A stretch of 64,000 nucleotides of DNA. Source: Lineus longissimus (taxonomy: Eukaryota; Nemertea; Pilidiophora; Heteronemertea; Lineidae). Below, one piece after another: positions 40,581 to 53,562 of this stretch. The stretch covers positions 27,355,501-27,419,500 of the forward strand of contig NC_088308.1 in NCBI RefSeq assembly GCF_910592395.1, given 5' to 3'. The notes beneath the pieces were generated by a model. That model did not search any database and was not told the origin of the DNA. It worked only from the letters and a program-made list of their open reading frames with translations. Each line of letters starts with the position of its first letter. Position 1 is the first letter of the stretch. Position numbers and translations under genes: made by a program.

Positions 40581-40926
40581 TCTCACCCTTCACTGGAGAA
40601 TTCGCCCCAAAACTGCATAACTTGTCAGAGTGCACACATCTGTATTGATTTTGTTATAAGTGTATTAGTACAAGTGAGTGAGAATCATGGTAATCTGCAC
40701 ACCAATGTCCATTATTGATGTTACAAAATCCCACTAGGCTGACAATCATGAATAGGAAATATGAACTGATGCATAGGAATTCTATTGGAAATGTGCTTGG
40801 ATTGCATAACATCAATACATGTCTGAGTTCACTCATGATTTGAAGTATAACGAATTCCATTTGCATTTTGCATTGAAGTTTGTACAAGCAATTGTACAAA
40901 TACAGTAATTGACTAGAAATCAACTT

Positions 40927-43900
40927 CTATAACTCATCTCTAACAGACTTCTTTGGCTTGACCTCAAAACTTTTTAAATCGCTCGCTTCTGTCAAATCGG
41001 CAGCATATTTTCTCATTACTTTCACAAGTTTATGCTGCTCAATAAAACTACCATCAGTCTCCAATAAAACTTGGCGTAACTTTTTCGCTGCATTCAACTC
41101 GGCTGTCTTCCTGACAAACCGCCGCTGTAACAGTAATAAGTATTTGTGTAACGCTTTCTGTCTGTTGGTAAACACTTCATCCTCCTGGCTTTCACTCAAC
41201 GTAAAATAAGCTGACTCCGTTGTGAGAATGTGTCTGATCTTTCGTCTCCGCTTGGAGACATAACTGATCTCTTCAGTCAGATCCTTCAATCTGGTTGCGG
41301 TCAAGTGCAAATTGCTCTCAATACAACTTCTCCCACATATACTGAACGCCGTGTGGATTTTTAACTTCTTTGTTGCATAATGGAGTACAAATTGGATGAG
41401 GTTTGGAAGCGTCTTGGGGAGATGGCTAGGAAATGTTGCACTCTCAGCTTTCCTGTAAGTAGAAAGACCAAACATGAAACAGTAACAGAACAGAATATTG
41501 TAAATATTGGGAAAGCCTTCACATATTTATTCACAAATTGCAAAGCCATTGGTACTGAAAAGGAAAATGCCTCTACTGGGTCCATTTCATTCGACTACAA
41601 ATCAAGGCCATTTCTGAAAAAGTAGCATATTGATTAGAATTGACCAACAGATAATCTGTTCAGATTACAATCCAACCTGGTGACAAAGGCACGACATGAC
41701 ATGAAATTCATTTTTAAACCTTTCTTTCCAAATCTCTCTGCACCGGCTACAAATGATCATGATTGAGAGTCAGAAGGCAAGATTCCTTTCACAACTTCAA
41801 ATTATTCATGAAAGAGAACATTGAAATATAGAGCAAATTCCATTTGATTTGGCAACCTCATCATGGTTGATTTAGGGGTTAGAAACTTGCAATCCCAAGG
41901 GGTTCTGGACGACTTGCTTGCATGATGAAATCAAATAAAACCACTCATGGTGATTGTGCCAAGACACGCAAATATTCTAATGAAAAATGGTGTGATATGG
42001 TTTCAAGAGTTCAAAGCAGTTGAATATTTTGAACATTCTCAGGAGTGGAAGTTTAATGAGCTGTATTAGGATGTCAGTTTTTAAAAGAAACTAATAAGTT
42101 ATTGAAACAAAAACGTAGAATAAACAATCCATGGTTGTTACAGAGAGCGTTAAATAATTACAAGGTAGACTCTCTTTGACAGCCTATTTGGCCAAGGCAA
42201 TGACTAACAATTTAGTTTTTATGATCAATGGCAAATTTCGCCATCTCAGAATTCATGGATGTAGAGCCGTCCAACTTTGTATTTTTTCCCTGGCCACTGC
42301 ATGCAGTTACAATGAAATGAAATATCGAGCATTAGCAGGCTAAGCTAAATGATAAATTTCCTAAAATAATCAACCGCCCAATTGCAAGACCATAATAATG
42401 ACAAATGACCAATAGATGGGGCACAATCAGAATGCAAGTATCCAACAATTTTCTAATGGAGCAAATTCTAAAGCCTGGCCATTTGTCACTCGCCATCTAA
42501 CGTTGTTTTAGTTAGCATTATTGATTGTTCAATGGAAATCAGGGGGCAAGAATCCTTGTGGTCAGTGATCATAAAGATCAAGAAAGTAACTCCTACCGCC
42601 TGCTTGTAGATCTTGATGAGCCATGAAAGGTAGCGTTGGACAGCCAGGACATCAGATACCAAATTAGCCACATAACTGAACGTAACAACATCAGCAGACG
42701 TATCTTTGATCTTGCAATCTGACCAAGACCACATTTGCCCAATAACAATGTTAAGATATAAGAATCTCTGATCTAGCTGTTTGGAAATACCACCAATTGA
42801 CCAATCAGTTGGCACCAGACGCTCAGCCAAAGTGACAATGACTTGTGTATAAGTTACACCAAGGCATGAAAAGTACATGATGGATTACTGTGTTTTTGTA
42901 AGGGGAGCACCACACTACTTCAGCCAGGGGAAAGAGTAATTATCTGGAATGGAAAGGCCATGGGTTATTTGCAACGGGCGAGGGATTCCAAAGAAATCTA
43001 TCTTTTACTAATCATGCATTTGGAGCAACGGGATGATCAATTTCCTAATTGTGCCATTTGGTTCAACGTCCTGACATATTAATGACGACCACAGTCAATA
43101 CTAGTCATTCTTCACTAACCTAACTGAACCTCATAGCAAATATTATATTCTGTTTTGCTCCTGTGACTGTCAAGACTGGCATATCCAACCTAAAAAGCCT
43201 GAAACTACTACCGCGGTATTCGCTAAGAGATAACACCAATAGCATAACGCAGTCCCTGCATGATGTCAATATAACCACCACTGATGATGGAGAGCTTTAT
43301 GGACACCAAAGAGATACACAGAAAAAAGTCAAGTCATTATTTCTTCCAGATACGTCATGGATGCACAAGTCAGCAGCTGATTCTATATTAAATCCAAACA
43401 GACTGCTTGCACAAGTGATGAATAATAAACAGATAATATTGGACAAACATGGATGGATTGAGCAACAAATGAAGTTGGGAAGTCCAGCTGAAGTGATGTG
43501 CATAAGAAAAGATGGGCTTCTGCATCGAGTTCATGCACTTGGGGCAAGATAAGGCAGAGTTGCAAAAACTAAATAGGCACTAGTAACATTAATTGATTCC
43601 GTGGTGTGGAGCTGGTTGTCTATGGTTCTACATTGAGAAAGAGTAATGCCAGCGATGCTTTATGATTCAAAGTAATACAAAAGCAACTAGATAGAGGTGG
43701 GGTTTGCGTCTCAAGGCTTTTCAACAGCACCAAAGTCACCTCAACACTCACGGCTGTTGGAATCTTAGGTGAGAATGTAGTGGAGTGAAAACATGTATCT
43801 TCACATATCATGTAGGTCGCAAAAGCTAATGACTGAGTCGACACAAAACTATGCGAAGGTCAACATATGAACAGAACGGATTTCAAATTACTGTCCAGTG

Positions 43901-46900
43901 GTAACATCAGCCATAAGAGACATTCGACTGGTCAAGAAGTTAACACTGAAAAGTTTTGAGGTCAAAACGAGCACAGTAGTCCAAGTATAAGGAGATGACA
44001 TGAGCTTCTTGCCAAGACTTTGGTCATTATCACCAAAGATGAACCAGTTTACTTGCCCAAGGGTGTGATTTGGGGGAAGAAAGGCCCAAGCAATAACCGT
44101 AAGTTAGAAGTTTGCCGGTGGCCTACTAATTCCACCTGGTAGCTCTCTGTAGTTTGTATCACCCACAGCATGAGCCCCTGATGCTCTATTTAGCCTGTAT
44201 TGATCGTAAATCACACCCAACAGAATCTGACTCGCATTCGGGAAAGAAAAGTTAGGGTCTTACGGACATTAGCATGACCTATTACGATTGGTTTAACCTT
44301 TGAAAGATTGGTGATCTGTCATCTGGATATTTGTGCAATTCTAAAGGGGCAAGTGAGAACAACGCTAATTAAGCTGTCGATGGTGTATTGTGATCAAGCA
44401 CAGATAGCTGGACTGGACACTGGGGAAATCAAGGGACGACAGGGTGGGGATGAATTGATGTGATCTCATGCCAGCATCGATCATCAGGACACTGAGACAA
44501 CAGACAACAGACGCAGATAATTTTTTGTAAGAATCTGAGAGTTGCAATTGGGAGAGGCAGGTCTAAAGAAACAATGTAGAAATGTAATCCTTTTGAGGAT
44601 GATTCAGAAAATAGCCAGAGTCTGTTGAAACAGGAACCAAGGAATGATGTGAGTTGTTCCTGAGGACAGAATGAGAATCTGTCAACCAGTCAAGAGTTAA
44701 CAGGAAGTTTAGTTTAAAATGGCAGGGGGAGACCAAGCACTTAGGGCAGAACTTCTCATTTGCTTTCACAGGGCAAGATTTTTCAAATTCATTATCAAAA
44801 TCTGATTGTGGGGGGTACAGAGCAACACGATGCAATGCCAATAAGTGCATTACGGCGTGTTTACTGACGCACGTGATAACAAGAAAAAAAGGTGTTAAAC
44901 TGACATATAGTTTGTGCAGAAGAGCAAATTTAAAGCCATTCAAGTGAAGAAGATTCAAACATAAAAGGCATCATGAATGAAAGAAGCATAGTATCACCCC
45001 ATACCTGCAACTAAGAAACTTCTCCAGCACATGATTGTGTTTCATGCAAGACCTAATCGAAAAGAACAAACAGAAAAAAGTAAGGGTTAATCATACAGAC
45101 AACAACAAAAAGGCCGTGGTCCTGCATGCATCTTTTGTAAATTATACATTTGAAATAAAAACAGTTTTTACCAAGCCTTTAAGAACCAGGGAGGCTGGTC
45201 ACCTATTCACACACTTTAGATTTCTGTCGCCCAGAAGGGACCCCAACTGCTCACTAAACATGAAACTGAACAAAAAACAACAAAACTGGTGTCCTGCGTG
45301 GGCAAGCTCTTCATCCATCATCTTTCACTGGGAACCTGATGTACTGAACATCACTTGAACAAACATGATAAGACGCAATGACGAGTTATGTAAACTGGTT
45401 TAAATGATGAAAAATCTGATTGGAGCATATCGAACAGTGCTGGAAAGACTTTGGACCTTGTTAAGACATGATTGTCAACATGGCCGGGATGGAGCGATCA
45501 CCCAGGAGACTTAATCGTGTTGATTTTATTCATATCATTGCTTTAAACATGATGAAGTTGTGGTGGAATGGCAGACTTTTGGTATTTCATGTTATTTTAT
45601 GGTAGCTTTGGTCAAACTAAGAGTAGGAGACAATGAGTTCCACCCTCTGGCTGTTCAAGACCAGTGATCGCAACTGACAATCTCTCTTGCAAGTGACAGA
45701 CTGCGATGGTATCTGACATGAAGTAATTGTTTTCAAGGAGGAAGGAACTGTGACCATCTTAGCATGGGCAACAATGGCCACAAGTCCTTTGATAGCACTC
45801 AAACCTAATGGAGCATTAAAACACCCAATCACCCGTTTCCTGCTTTAGTATGGAACAAATAGCTTGTTGTCAGAAAAGCCAATTCCCATCCCACAGAAAG
45901 TGCACATTGACTTTTTTCTTCAGATAGAGAGTGGATTTCTTTCTACACTGGTCTGGATGCCTCATTTGAACTGGCCAGTAGTTCTTTACTACCTGGACTG
46001 GTCGCTAAATGGGCAGAAAATTGCCAATGGAAATTGTCAGAGTGTCATTTTTCAGGAGGCATGCATCCATGTTGGCTGTTGTTTGGAAATTGCGGTGCAT
46101 TTGCATTGAGTTTGCACATGATGAAGTGAGAAGCTCTACACAGTCAGGAGATGAATGGGACAGAATTCAGACATTTTTATGGAAGAACGGGATAGTGAAG
46201 GGGGATGGAGGGGAATGTGTTTGTGTGTAAGGACTTTGAGATGAAATACAGCACAGTACCATCTTCGTGGCAGAAACACTGATTACTATTCATATCACTG
46301 ACTTCACCCTACATGAATACACAACATGCATTTCTTCAGTTGGATTTCAAGGGATTAACAAGGCAGACAGCCAGAAAACAAATGTACAACCAACAATTTA
46401 CCAAATCATCTCCTATGTATGCGATGACCTTCGCACAACACAATTACAGTACCCATCATCGTGTTTCTGCCAAGCTTTTTACGAGGCAACTAAATAACAG
46501 CAGCCATCTTGTATGCCCGATTGACCAATAATATGGCCGAGGAATGAGAATTTAGGGAGGTGGATAAACATGTCTAGGCAGTAAATGAGTTGGCTGGAAA
46601 GACTGTCTTTTGGGATTATTATCAGAGTGTCTAATGGTTTTACCTATTGGACATGGCACTAAAGAGATACTTATTGTGGGGAATGGCTGACATTTAGACA
46701 GGACGGATGTTTGCTAACCACTGGGGAGATGGTCATCGGATGTTTGCCCTGATGCCGGCTGGCTGGTCATGTGTTTGAGGTGGTTGCCTTGGCAGAGGCA
46801 GATTGTGGTCATCACTTTATAAAACATACAATGCACAGAGCACACCGGTGTGAAAATCATGATAACAAAAATGTTTTTACAGGTTTGTAAAGTAATAGAC

Positions 46901-49900
46901 AAATCAACCACAGTGTCTAATTTCACAGGCAACCGCATGAATTGGTTGAACCTGATGTAGCGTCTTTCAAAATCTAATCTTTTCCTGACGTCAAGTTGGA
47001 AAAAATTCTTTAGTGAAACACCTGAATTTTCCTTGTTAGTAAGACAGCAAATGCAATAAATTGTTGACAATTTCATATCCAACCAAGTTTATTGAATAAA
47101 CAGAGGAATTTATTGCATCATTGATTTTATTTGATCTACGGAGCAGTGGACAATTCAAAAAGCAATCTGCTCGAGACACGATGCCCTCTACACAATTTTG
47201 ACTTATTGCAGTCGTAACAGTTGTGAGGACAAGATCGGGGAGCTTTATCAGCCAAACCACATGACTGAGAAAGAGAGACATCTCGGTGAAAGCTCCTGAA
47301 CTAAAGTGATCAGACCATTTTAAGAGATATTGTGAAGGAAGCACAGACCCACCAACCATAGACGGCAGCACATTACCTGTCCTAACATTTACCAGTAGAG
47401 TTACTACACTGAGGAAGGGCGTCATCGCCCAGATGATGTAGCTCCGTGGGACAGATGGAAGTAACATTGTTAACATCGAAAAAACACACATGCATTTGAC
47501 TGGAACAACCAGAGTATAAACATCAAATCTGGAGCAAATCTAACGACTGCTTCTACATGTTAGCATGTACATATACATCATACTGACCTTTTGGCCGGAA
47601 AGAAATGAAGCGTTGGATAGGAATCAACTGTGAACTCCCAGGGTAAGTCATTCTCATACCCATTGATTCTGGAAAGATACAAAAGACATGTTAAAGATTG
47701 GCTCTTGTCCACCTGTGTGGTTTCTTTCACTTGCCCTGGCATAAAGGTACTGAGGTACAAGGAACGACAGCTTTAAGTATCATAATCATCCCACAGACAT
47801 TCGATTCCCTGTGGCTTATGTGGAGTCAAGTTTGGTTTTCATTTGTAGAGATTTCATGGATCAGACTATCTGCTTGCCAAGTTGCTGCGGGCCAACTAGG
47901 GGATCCCAATGAGACGATCAGTGACTGTTTAGCATATATATGAGAACAAACACTGAACTGGGTCAGTCGATACAAGAATCAATAGCCAAGGATCCAGCAG
48001 GTGATACGTTGAGCTTGTGGAAATCCTATGACACACACTGGCGAAATTGTCTGGCCATTCCCTACCTGGCAAATAGAATACTTTTGGCCGACTTGAAATA
48101 TTTGGCAAGGGAGAGGTAGATGTGAGCAAACCCAGCACAGAATCCGCACCAGGGAGCATAATACAAGAGAAGCACATCCTGTGAAAGGAAAGAAACTGGC
48201 ATTAGATCGAGGCTTGCCTGCATTTATTTTCATGTCAATAGGAATACAGGGCGATTGTTACGTCATGTGTAAGGCCATTAAATACAGAATGGGGCCAGGA
48301 TTAACCCTGATAACAAGAACTTGTATCAATTTCAAAGCCTGCCTCCTAAAGCTATAGCTCTACCTTGTCATTATCCATGACGATCTTCTGGAATGTTGCC
48401 GAGGTCACTTCTAAGATGCATATAAGGTTATCACCATGGTTACAATCACTTGTCTCTGGTTTACTCGAGCGTAACTGACGTGGCAGAGCACCATGGGTAA
48501 AATTGACAATGAAACTACCTGAAGTGAGAGAAATTAGTCTAGATTAGTGTAAACGAGAGATGTCACATTGGACGAACTTCCAAGACCAATTTCAGTCAAA
48601 TGTCCAGTTTGAGTTATTTCATGCCAGCAGAGAGGAACTTCATGTAGAACAGTCTGATGTAGAATCTTCTAAAGCCTTGTTCTGAATATTATTGCCAAGG
48701 GGAACTTAAAAGAGATCCATTGACGAAACTAAAGATAAAACTCACCAATATTTTCTCTAGTTATTCTTTCTTCTAAAACATGTTGCACCTCGTTCTGGAA
48801 GAGAAACGGACATAGCCAAGTTATCATCACCAAAAAGTGTAGATCAGAGATGAATTATTGGACTCACAAGCGTGTCAGGGTTTGAGATGATGGACACATT
48901 AGTAAGCTTGAACGAGTGCCGATAAAAGATGCTCTCCAGGATAAAGTCAGATCCAGAACACGAATGACAAGTTCTTACAAAAGAATGAGCAAGCAATATC
49001 TGCAATATTGATTATACATTGTAATACAAGTACTATATACTCACTTTTCTATCTATAAGTACTAGGCCAGGACTAGATTTGTCAGGCAGAACAACATTCA
49101 GCCGCTCAGGAAAACTTTTATAAAACATTGTATCCATTGCATAGAAGTTCACTGATTTATTCGTACGGCAACCTAAACCGGTGAAATTCTCTGCCAGTTT
49201 TACGACTGTGCCATCAGTGAGGGTGACGGCAGGTAGATATCCCCGCAGTTTGGCGAGGGAATATCGACGGCAATGTCTCTGGCGGTAACGGTACTGCAAT
49301 TCCAGAATTTGTGGGTCAGGTTTTCTTGTGTTAGGTTCATCTGAAGACGTCTGCCCAGATTGTTTATCACAGCACATGGAGGCGTAGTCATAAGGGCTAT
49401 AATATAAACGTATCTCTTGACACATTCGAAGACAGTTTATACCATTGTTGAGAAAGTTCAGGTAAAGTTTTGAGGTATTGCAAATGTTCGAGTAGAAATA
49501 GATTTTACATATATTGCACCGTTCTGTGGCGCCTCGAGGTCGAGGTAACGATATGCAACAGTGCTGATGAAATGGAACTGTAACTGGCAATTGTACGAGC
49601 CGCTCTTGTTGTTTTGTATCCTTCTGATTGGAAGTCTTGCATGATTGGATTGTAAGCATGTGTTTCAGCAGCATCTCTCTGTGAATGATTGTTGCCCTGT
49701 TGATAATAACTTTCCCTCGCAGCGATGTGGGATCACAGTTGGAATAGTCTATGGCTAGTTCCCTGAACTGAAAGAGAGTAACAACACAACAGAAATGAGT
49801 CAGCCGAGGTGGACAGCAATTGAAGATTGACACAAATATAGACAGTAGAGAATGTCAGACGAGGTGAACCTGAGGGATATTGTTTGGCTGGTTAATTCCA

Positions 49901-52900
49901 TTTTGAACACAGCAGGCTGCACGACTGTCTTTGTGACAGATATGGGGATGTTCTTGGAAGCACTTCAACAGAAACTTGAGCCAGGAAGAGGCCTATGCCA
50001 GACAGAAGGTGAAGGCAATCAGCAGACAACCTATGCCCAAGCTGATGCTCAAAAGTATGGTGAGAATGACCAAACTAATGTTGCACCGAATAGGTGATCA
50101 ATTCAATGAATGTGATCGGAATTATGCCTAGTCTTACCAAGTTGAATAATGGATTGACATGGAAAGGGCTGTGCGGTAGATACATGATGAGTGTCGGCCC
50201 CTTGTTGATCTGCTTGGAGAGGGACAGACTCTTACTACCGGCAGGAGATAACCACGTCACTGCAGGCTGGAAAAGACAGGCAGACAATCATCAATCTCAT
50301 TATTGGAGTATTCTACTTCTACTGATTTCCACTAACACTCAAAGTGTACTCATAATGTATTTGCCTTTGCAAAGTTGAGCATTCAAGGTGAATCATAAAC
50401 GTTGGTCAAAAAGAGTATCAATACTCTAAAGGTGTACTGAATGGCAAGTCTGTACGACCATAGAGCAAACAAACCACAAAACAGTCCCATCACTGGTAGT
50501 CTACTGACTGTCAACTGACCTGAGTATAATGAACTTGGACCCACTTGACTATATTCTTTGAAGTAAAGGAGCTACTAGATGAGAAAGTCTGAAAAGATGA
50601 AACATTCCTATCAGTTTTATATTTAGCCACACTCCGAAACAGCCCCCCATTTTTCAAAATATCTCAATTGTTGATAAATTTGCAACCTGGCTTACCAGTG
50701 ATTCTAGTTAAACAGTGTGTAGCCTCAGTTTGCACGAGAATCTGATCTACAATCAACTAAGGTTCAGCTAGCACAACATGAAGGTCATGATGGATAAAAT
50801 AGCCACTTGAAATGAAAGCTAGTACTTACAAGATATGAACTATTCAGCAGCCTATACATAGAAACGGCAGGACCAGACTTCAGATGGTACTCCGACGCCA
50901 CCTTTTCCGAACTTATCACACCAAATTTTGGTCCTTGGATAGGATCTGAAATGGACCAAAAGCCAATAATTATACAAAACTACACAAGCCCCTCTCAAGA
51001 AGATCTCTTGAATCTCAATTGCAACACTCAAATTGTCTCATTATCATATTCAAGCTTGAAAGTAAGTAAAACTCCCGATTTAAAGCCTTATTCTTGTCTC
51101 TGTTTAAAACCATCCCAGAGTTGTGATGTGAAGATGACTTACACTCCTCCAAGATCCTCAATGCAGCATAATAGAACTGGCTGTAACCAGGTGGTTGAGG
51201 CGATGCATAGAAGTCAAAGTAGCCAATCACAGCATTCTGAAAATGACAAAGAAATGACTCAGCTACAGTTGAAATAACACGTACCTAATAATGCCACCAT
51301 TTCAATTGGGCTTTATCAACAATCTGATGATCATTTTTAAACAATCTCTTGATTGAGCAATACTTACATCATATTGGACGAGAATATCAGACACATTTTT
51401 CAAGGAATGCAATGGCATGATGGGGAAGAGGAAATGCCCAAGGAAGTTCACCATATGGTCTGCGGTAAAATGACCTGAAAATTCAAGTCAACAAATGGTT
51501 ACAACAGTTTCCTGATGTCACAGCATGATTCCTTTACTGTACCGACATCTTCACCGGAAATAATATACCTTAGTAAACATTCCACAACATATTTATGGAT
51601 CATCATGAGGTTCTCACCTACCCAGGCGATCATACATGTAGACTGAGAAAGGCTCAAGTTGTACTGTACTCTAAGAAGAGGAAGTTTTCAGCTGACTGGT
51701 CAATGCTCGAATCAGGATGGTTTATGAAATAAAGCCAGCAGACCATACATTTTCAGACCTCAAACAATGGAAGCTTACCAGTGTACCTGAATCCATCCAG
51801 GGTAGTATGATACACATAGAATAATGGAAATGTGATGGGGGCTTGCGTTCTCTTGCATTCACCTTCAGGCCACCAACAGTTCACAGCAGCAAAGGTCACC
51901 TGAAATCAATGAACTTTATACTGCCGCGAAGATGACGTCACTGCAGCTGCTGCCCTCTATTTCCCCCATCGCTGAATTACAGGCAATGTCGGACAAACAT
52001 GCGGTTTCGTAATGGATTCAGGCTTTCTAACTAGGGCAGTTAGATTCAATCTGGCACATGTCCGAGTGTTGGAAATACTACATAATTGTTCTGAATATTT
52101 CTCTCTCTGACTCTATGGTATCATTCATGCTAAAAACAATGCAGGGTCAAAGATAATTGACTTTGAAATAAGCTCAAATGCGTAGAAATAAGTGTCGATG
52201 TCCGACTGTCACGTGACTAAAACGTCATCAATATCTTATTCAAATGACCTTGTGAGCTATAAATAGTAACATCACGGAATGCTATCGCCAAGCTTTTGGG
52301 TCTTTAGTTTGATTTCAAAAGGTCTACCAGAACATTAACAAGACAACTCAGCTCAATAGTTTGCTACATGGATCAGAGATACTCGAAGCTAATCACAGAG
52401 GGCCATGCTTGTAAAGTATTACCAATCAGCATCATTCATCATTTATGAAATCTCAGGATTGCAAATTGGAAATTATGACAAAGGCACCCTCCTTAGGCTC
52501 AAAGTGGTCTCACATTTAAAAGGTGGATTCGACCACAAGAGCCCATTGAAAGTTGAACAATCATGATGAATCTCACCTCTTCCTGCATAAAAACAGCAGC
52601 TTTATGGAATTCCCAGCGGACCTCCATACACTTGGAGCACCAGGGTGCATAATACATGACAAAGATGATTTCATCTTTGGTGAGGCAATCTCGAAGTCTT
52701 TCAAGGTCTCCATACTGGTCTTCAACAACTGGAGACTGGGAGGGAAAGAAGGGGCTTGGCAATGGCTGCTTCCTGAAACGGTCCTTATCATGGATGATGC
52801 TGAAAGTGCAAATCAGAGACATTCTGGAAAACAGTGCAGTACCAGCAAATACGATATGCTATGTAGGAAGGCCTATATAGATTTGTTCAGAACACTAGAA

Positions 52901-53562
52901 CATCAGTGCTGAACTAAATGATCAGAATCTACAACACCCAAACTGAACAATACGTCTTTATGCCTATGGTCAAAGATGCCGGACAATGGCCCTACACTAC
53001 AGACCCATTGTTCAGAGCATGATCATCCGAGGGGCCAATCACACACTGTTGTCAACACTAGGCCTACACTGTGTTCACATCGATTCGATTCGAGGAAGGC
53101 TAATGACAATGTCATAATGATGGCGGTAGCGACTAAACTAGCGTCTACTCTTCTCCTGAAGTGAAGTAAAAGGTGTTTACCCTACTGACAGTCAGTCAAC
53201 ACCAAGTAGCAGCAGCTGTAGTTACGCTAGTGGCAACCTATCATTAATTTAGTGGTCAAACTTGATGCAAGTGAAAAGCTAGACACACAAACATGAAATG
53301 TTTACAAAAAGTGCGTTACATTTTGTAAAGGCTACATTTCTGTACTTCCCTGTACATTCTGTCAGACGATCAACACTCCTTACATTTTTGTCCAGAACAA
53401 ACATACAGAACACAAGATTACTAATATTAAGTACCTATTAGAATGCTTATTGATCATAAATATCAAAAATGATACAAAAAGTATCATTATTTCTGGGCGT
53501 CGCGCCATAATCAGTAGAAAATGCGAGTTGTTGGGGGCTCGTTCTGAAGCAGCCGCCGCCAT
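40927..53562 (-). CDS. TXNDC11: TXNDC11 homologue (ER thioredoxin-domain membrane protein), 16 exons
   Basis: Sixteen minus-strand exons join in frame to 934 codons plus stop: 53562-53435, 52799-52577, 51899-51787, 51668-51622, 51474-51368, 51236-51143, 50945-50830, 50588-50520, 50266-50138, 49767-49045, 48999-48868 (5' edge uncertain), 48794-48746, 48518-48364, 48178-48066, 47668-47588, 41452-40927. All junctions are GT-AG with matching phases. The order of landmarks matches vertebrate TXNDC11: MARRPE plus a hydrophobic anchor (about 19-40), Trx-like YYAPWCSKC (92-100), VNCWW, SPQPPGY, FTGLGCRTNK, a second Trx YYAPWCGFC (701-709), NDLPWEF and TLPNL. The tail is charged and likely helical, ending RDEL. 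The human protein is about 985 residues, so length is as expected. In mammals TXNDC11 is an ER membrane protein that binds dual oxidases and works with EDEM2 in glycoprotein quality control; the same role here is inference. The start at 53562 gives MAAAASERAP; an internal Met at residue 19 is an alternative. Confidence 0.9.
41453..47587 (-). other. Intron 15 of the TXNDC11-like gene (6.1 kb)
   Basis: The largest intron of the gene. Exon 15 ends in phase 2 at AA-AG and exon 16 restores AGG-AAA, so no coding exon is needed between them. Open frames at 42486-42878 and 47036-47491 (minus, 130 and 151 codons) have no domain or homology I recognise and are probably chance. No RNA gene or complete mobile element was seen. 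Confidence 0.6.
47588..48178 (-). CDS. TXNDC11: Exons 14-15 of the TXNDC11-like gene: second thioredoxin domain
   Basis: Exon 14 (48178-48066) encodes DVLLLYYAPWCGFC, the classical thioredoxin beta-strand and CxxC helix with a PDI-like CGFC site. Exon 15 (47668-47588) encodes NDLPWEFTVDSYPTLHFFP, including the cis-proline-type YPT segment that closes the fold. Both cysteines and the cis-Pro are present, so a redox-active domain is expected. The phase 2 join gives an Arg codon. Confidence 0.9.
49045..49767 (-). CDS. TXNDC11: Exon 10 of the TXNDC11-like gene (723 bp, 241 codons)
   Basis: The longest internal exon, phase 0 at both ends, with acceptor ctctttcag and donor gtgagt. It encodes the middle lumenal region: FRELAIDYSNCDP at the start, cysteine pairs CCISLPRPR and CNICKIYF, then FTGLGCRTNKSVNFY, a block strongly conserved in TXNDC11. 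The many cysteines suggest structural disulfides in the ER lumen. The next in-frame codons after the donor reach TAG within 12 nt, so splicing here is required. Confidence 0.88.
51918..52285. mobile_element. Non-autonomous TIR element, copy 2, in TXNDC11-like intron 2
   Basis: Nearly the whole of the 35027-35401 element recurs here in the same orientation, with scattered substitutions, an extra C in CCCCC and a short deletion in the ATATCTTTATATT block. Its outer ends have decayed: ATACTGCCGCGAAG on the left, ATCACGGAATGCTAT on the right. It is an older or independently diverged copy, and it is not associated with the 61-bp array. It lies between exons 2 and 3 without disturbing either splice site. 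Confidence 0.85.
52577..52799 (-). CDS. TXNDC11: Exon 2 of the TXNDC11-like gene: first thioredoxin domain
   Basis: Acceptor ttgcactttcag and donor GAG|gtgaga bound 223 bp. After a proline-rich linker (PLPSPFFPSQSPV) it encodes DEIIFVMYYAPWCSKCMEV, the strand-CxxC-helix start of a thioredoxin fold with a two-cysteine CSKC site. As I recall, the human first domain has a one-cysteine CGQS-type site, so the invertebrate protein may have two potentially redox-active domains. Confidence 0.88.
53435..53562 (-). CDS. TXNDC11: Exon 1 of the TXNDC11-like gene: membrane anchor
   Basis: 128 bp from ATG to the donor AATAG|gtactt. The hydrophobic run IMILFVSFLIFMI is preceded by MARRPE, which corresponds to the MARQRPE-like start of the anchor in the human protein. 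A signal anchor with a short cytoplasmic N-terminus is expected. The first 18 residues may be dispensable if the second Met is used. Confidence 0.75.

Noticed and set aside
42486-42878. 130-codon open frame in intron 15
   Set aside because: No recognisable family, and it is not needed for the TXNDC11-like reading frame.
47036-47491. 151-codon open frame next to TXNDC11-like exon 15
   Set aside because: It lies in intron 15, exon 15 joins exon 16 directly in phase, and the translation resembles no known protein.
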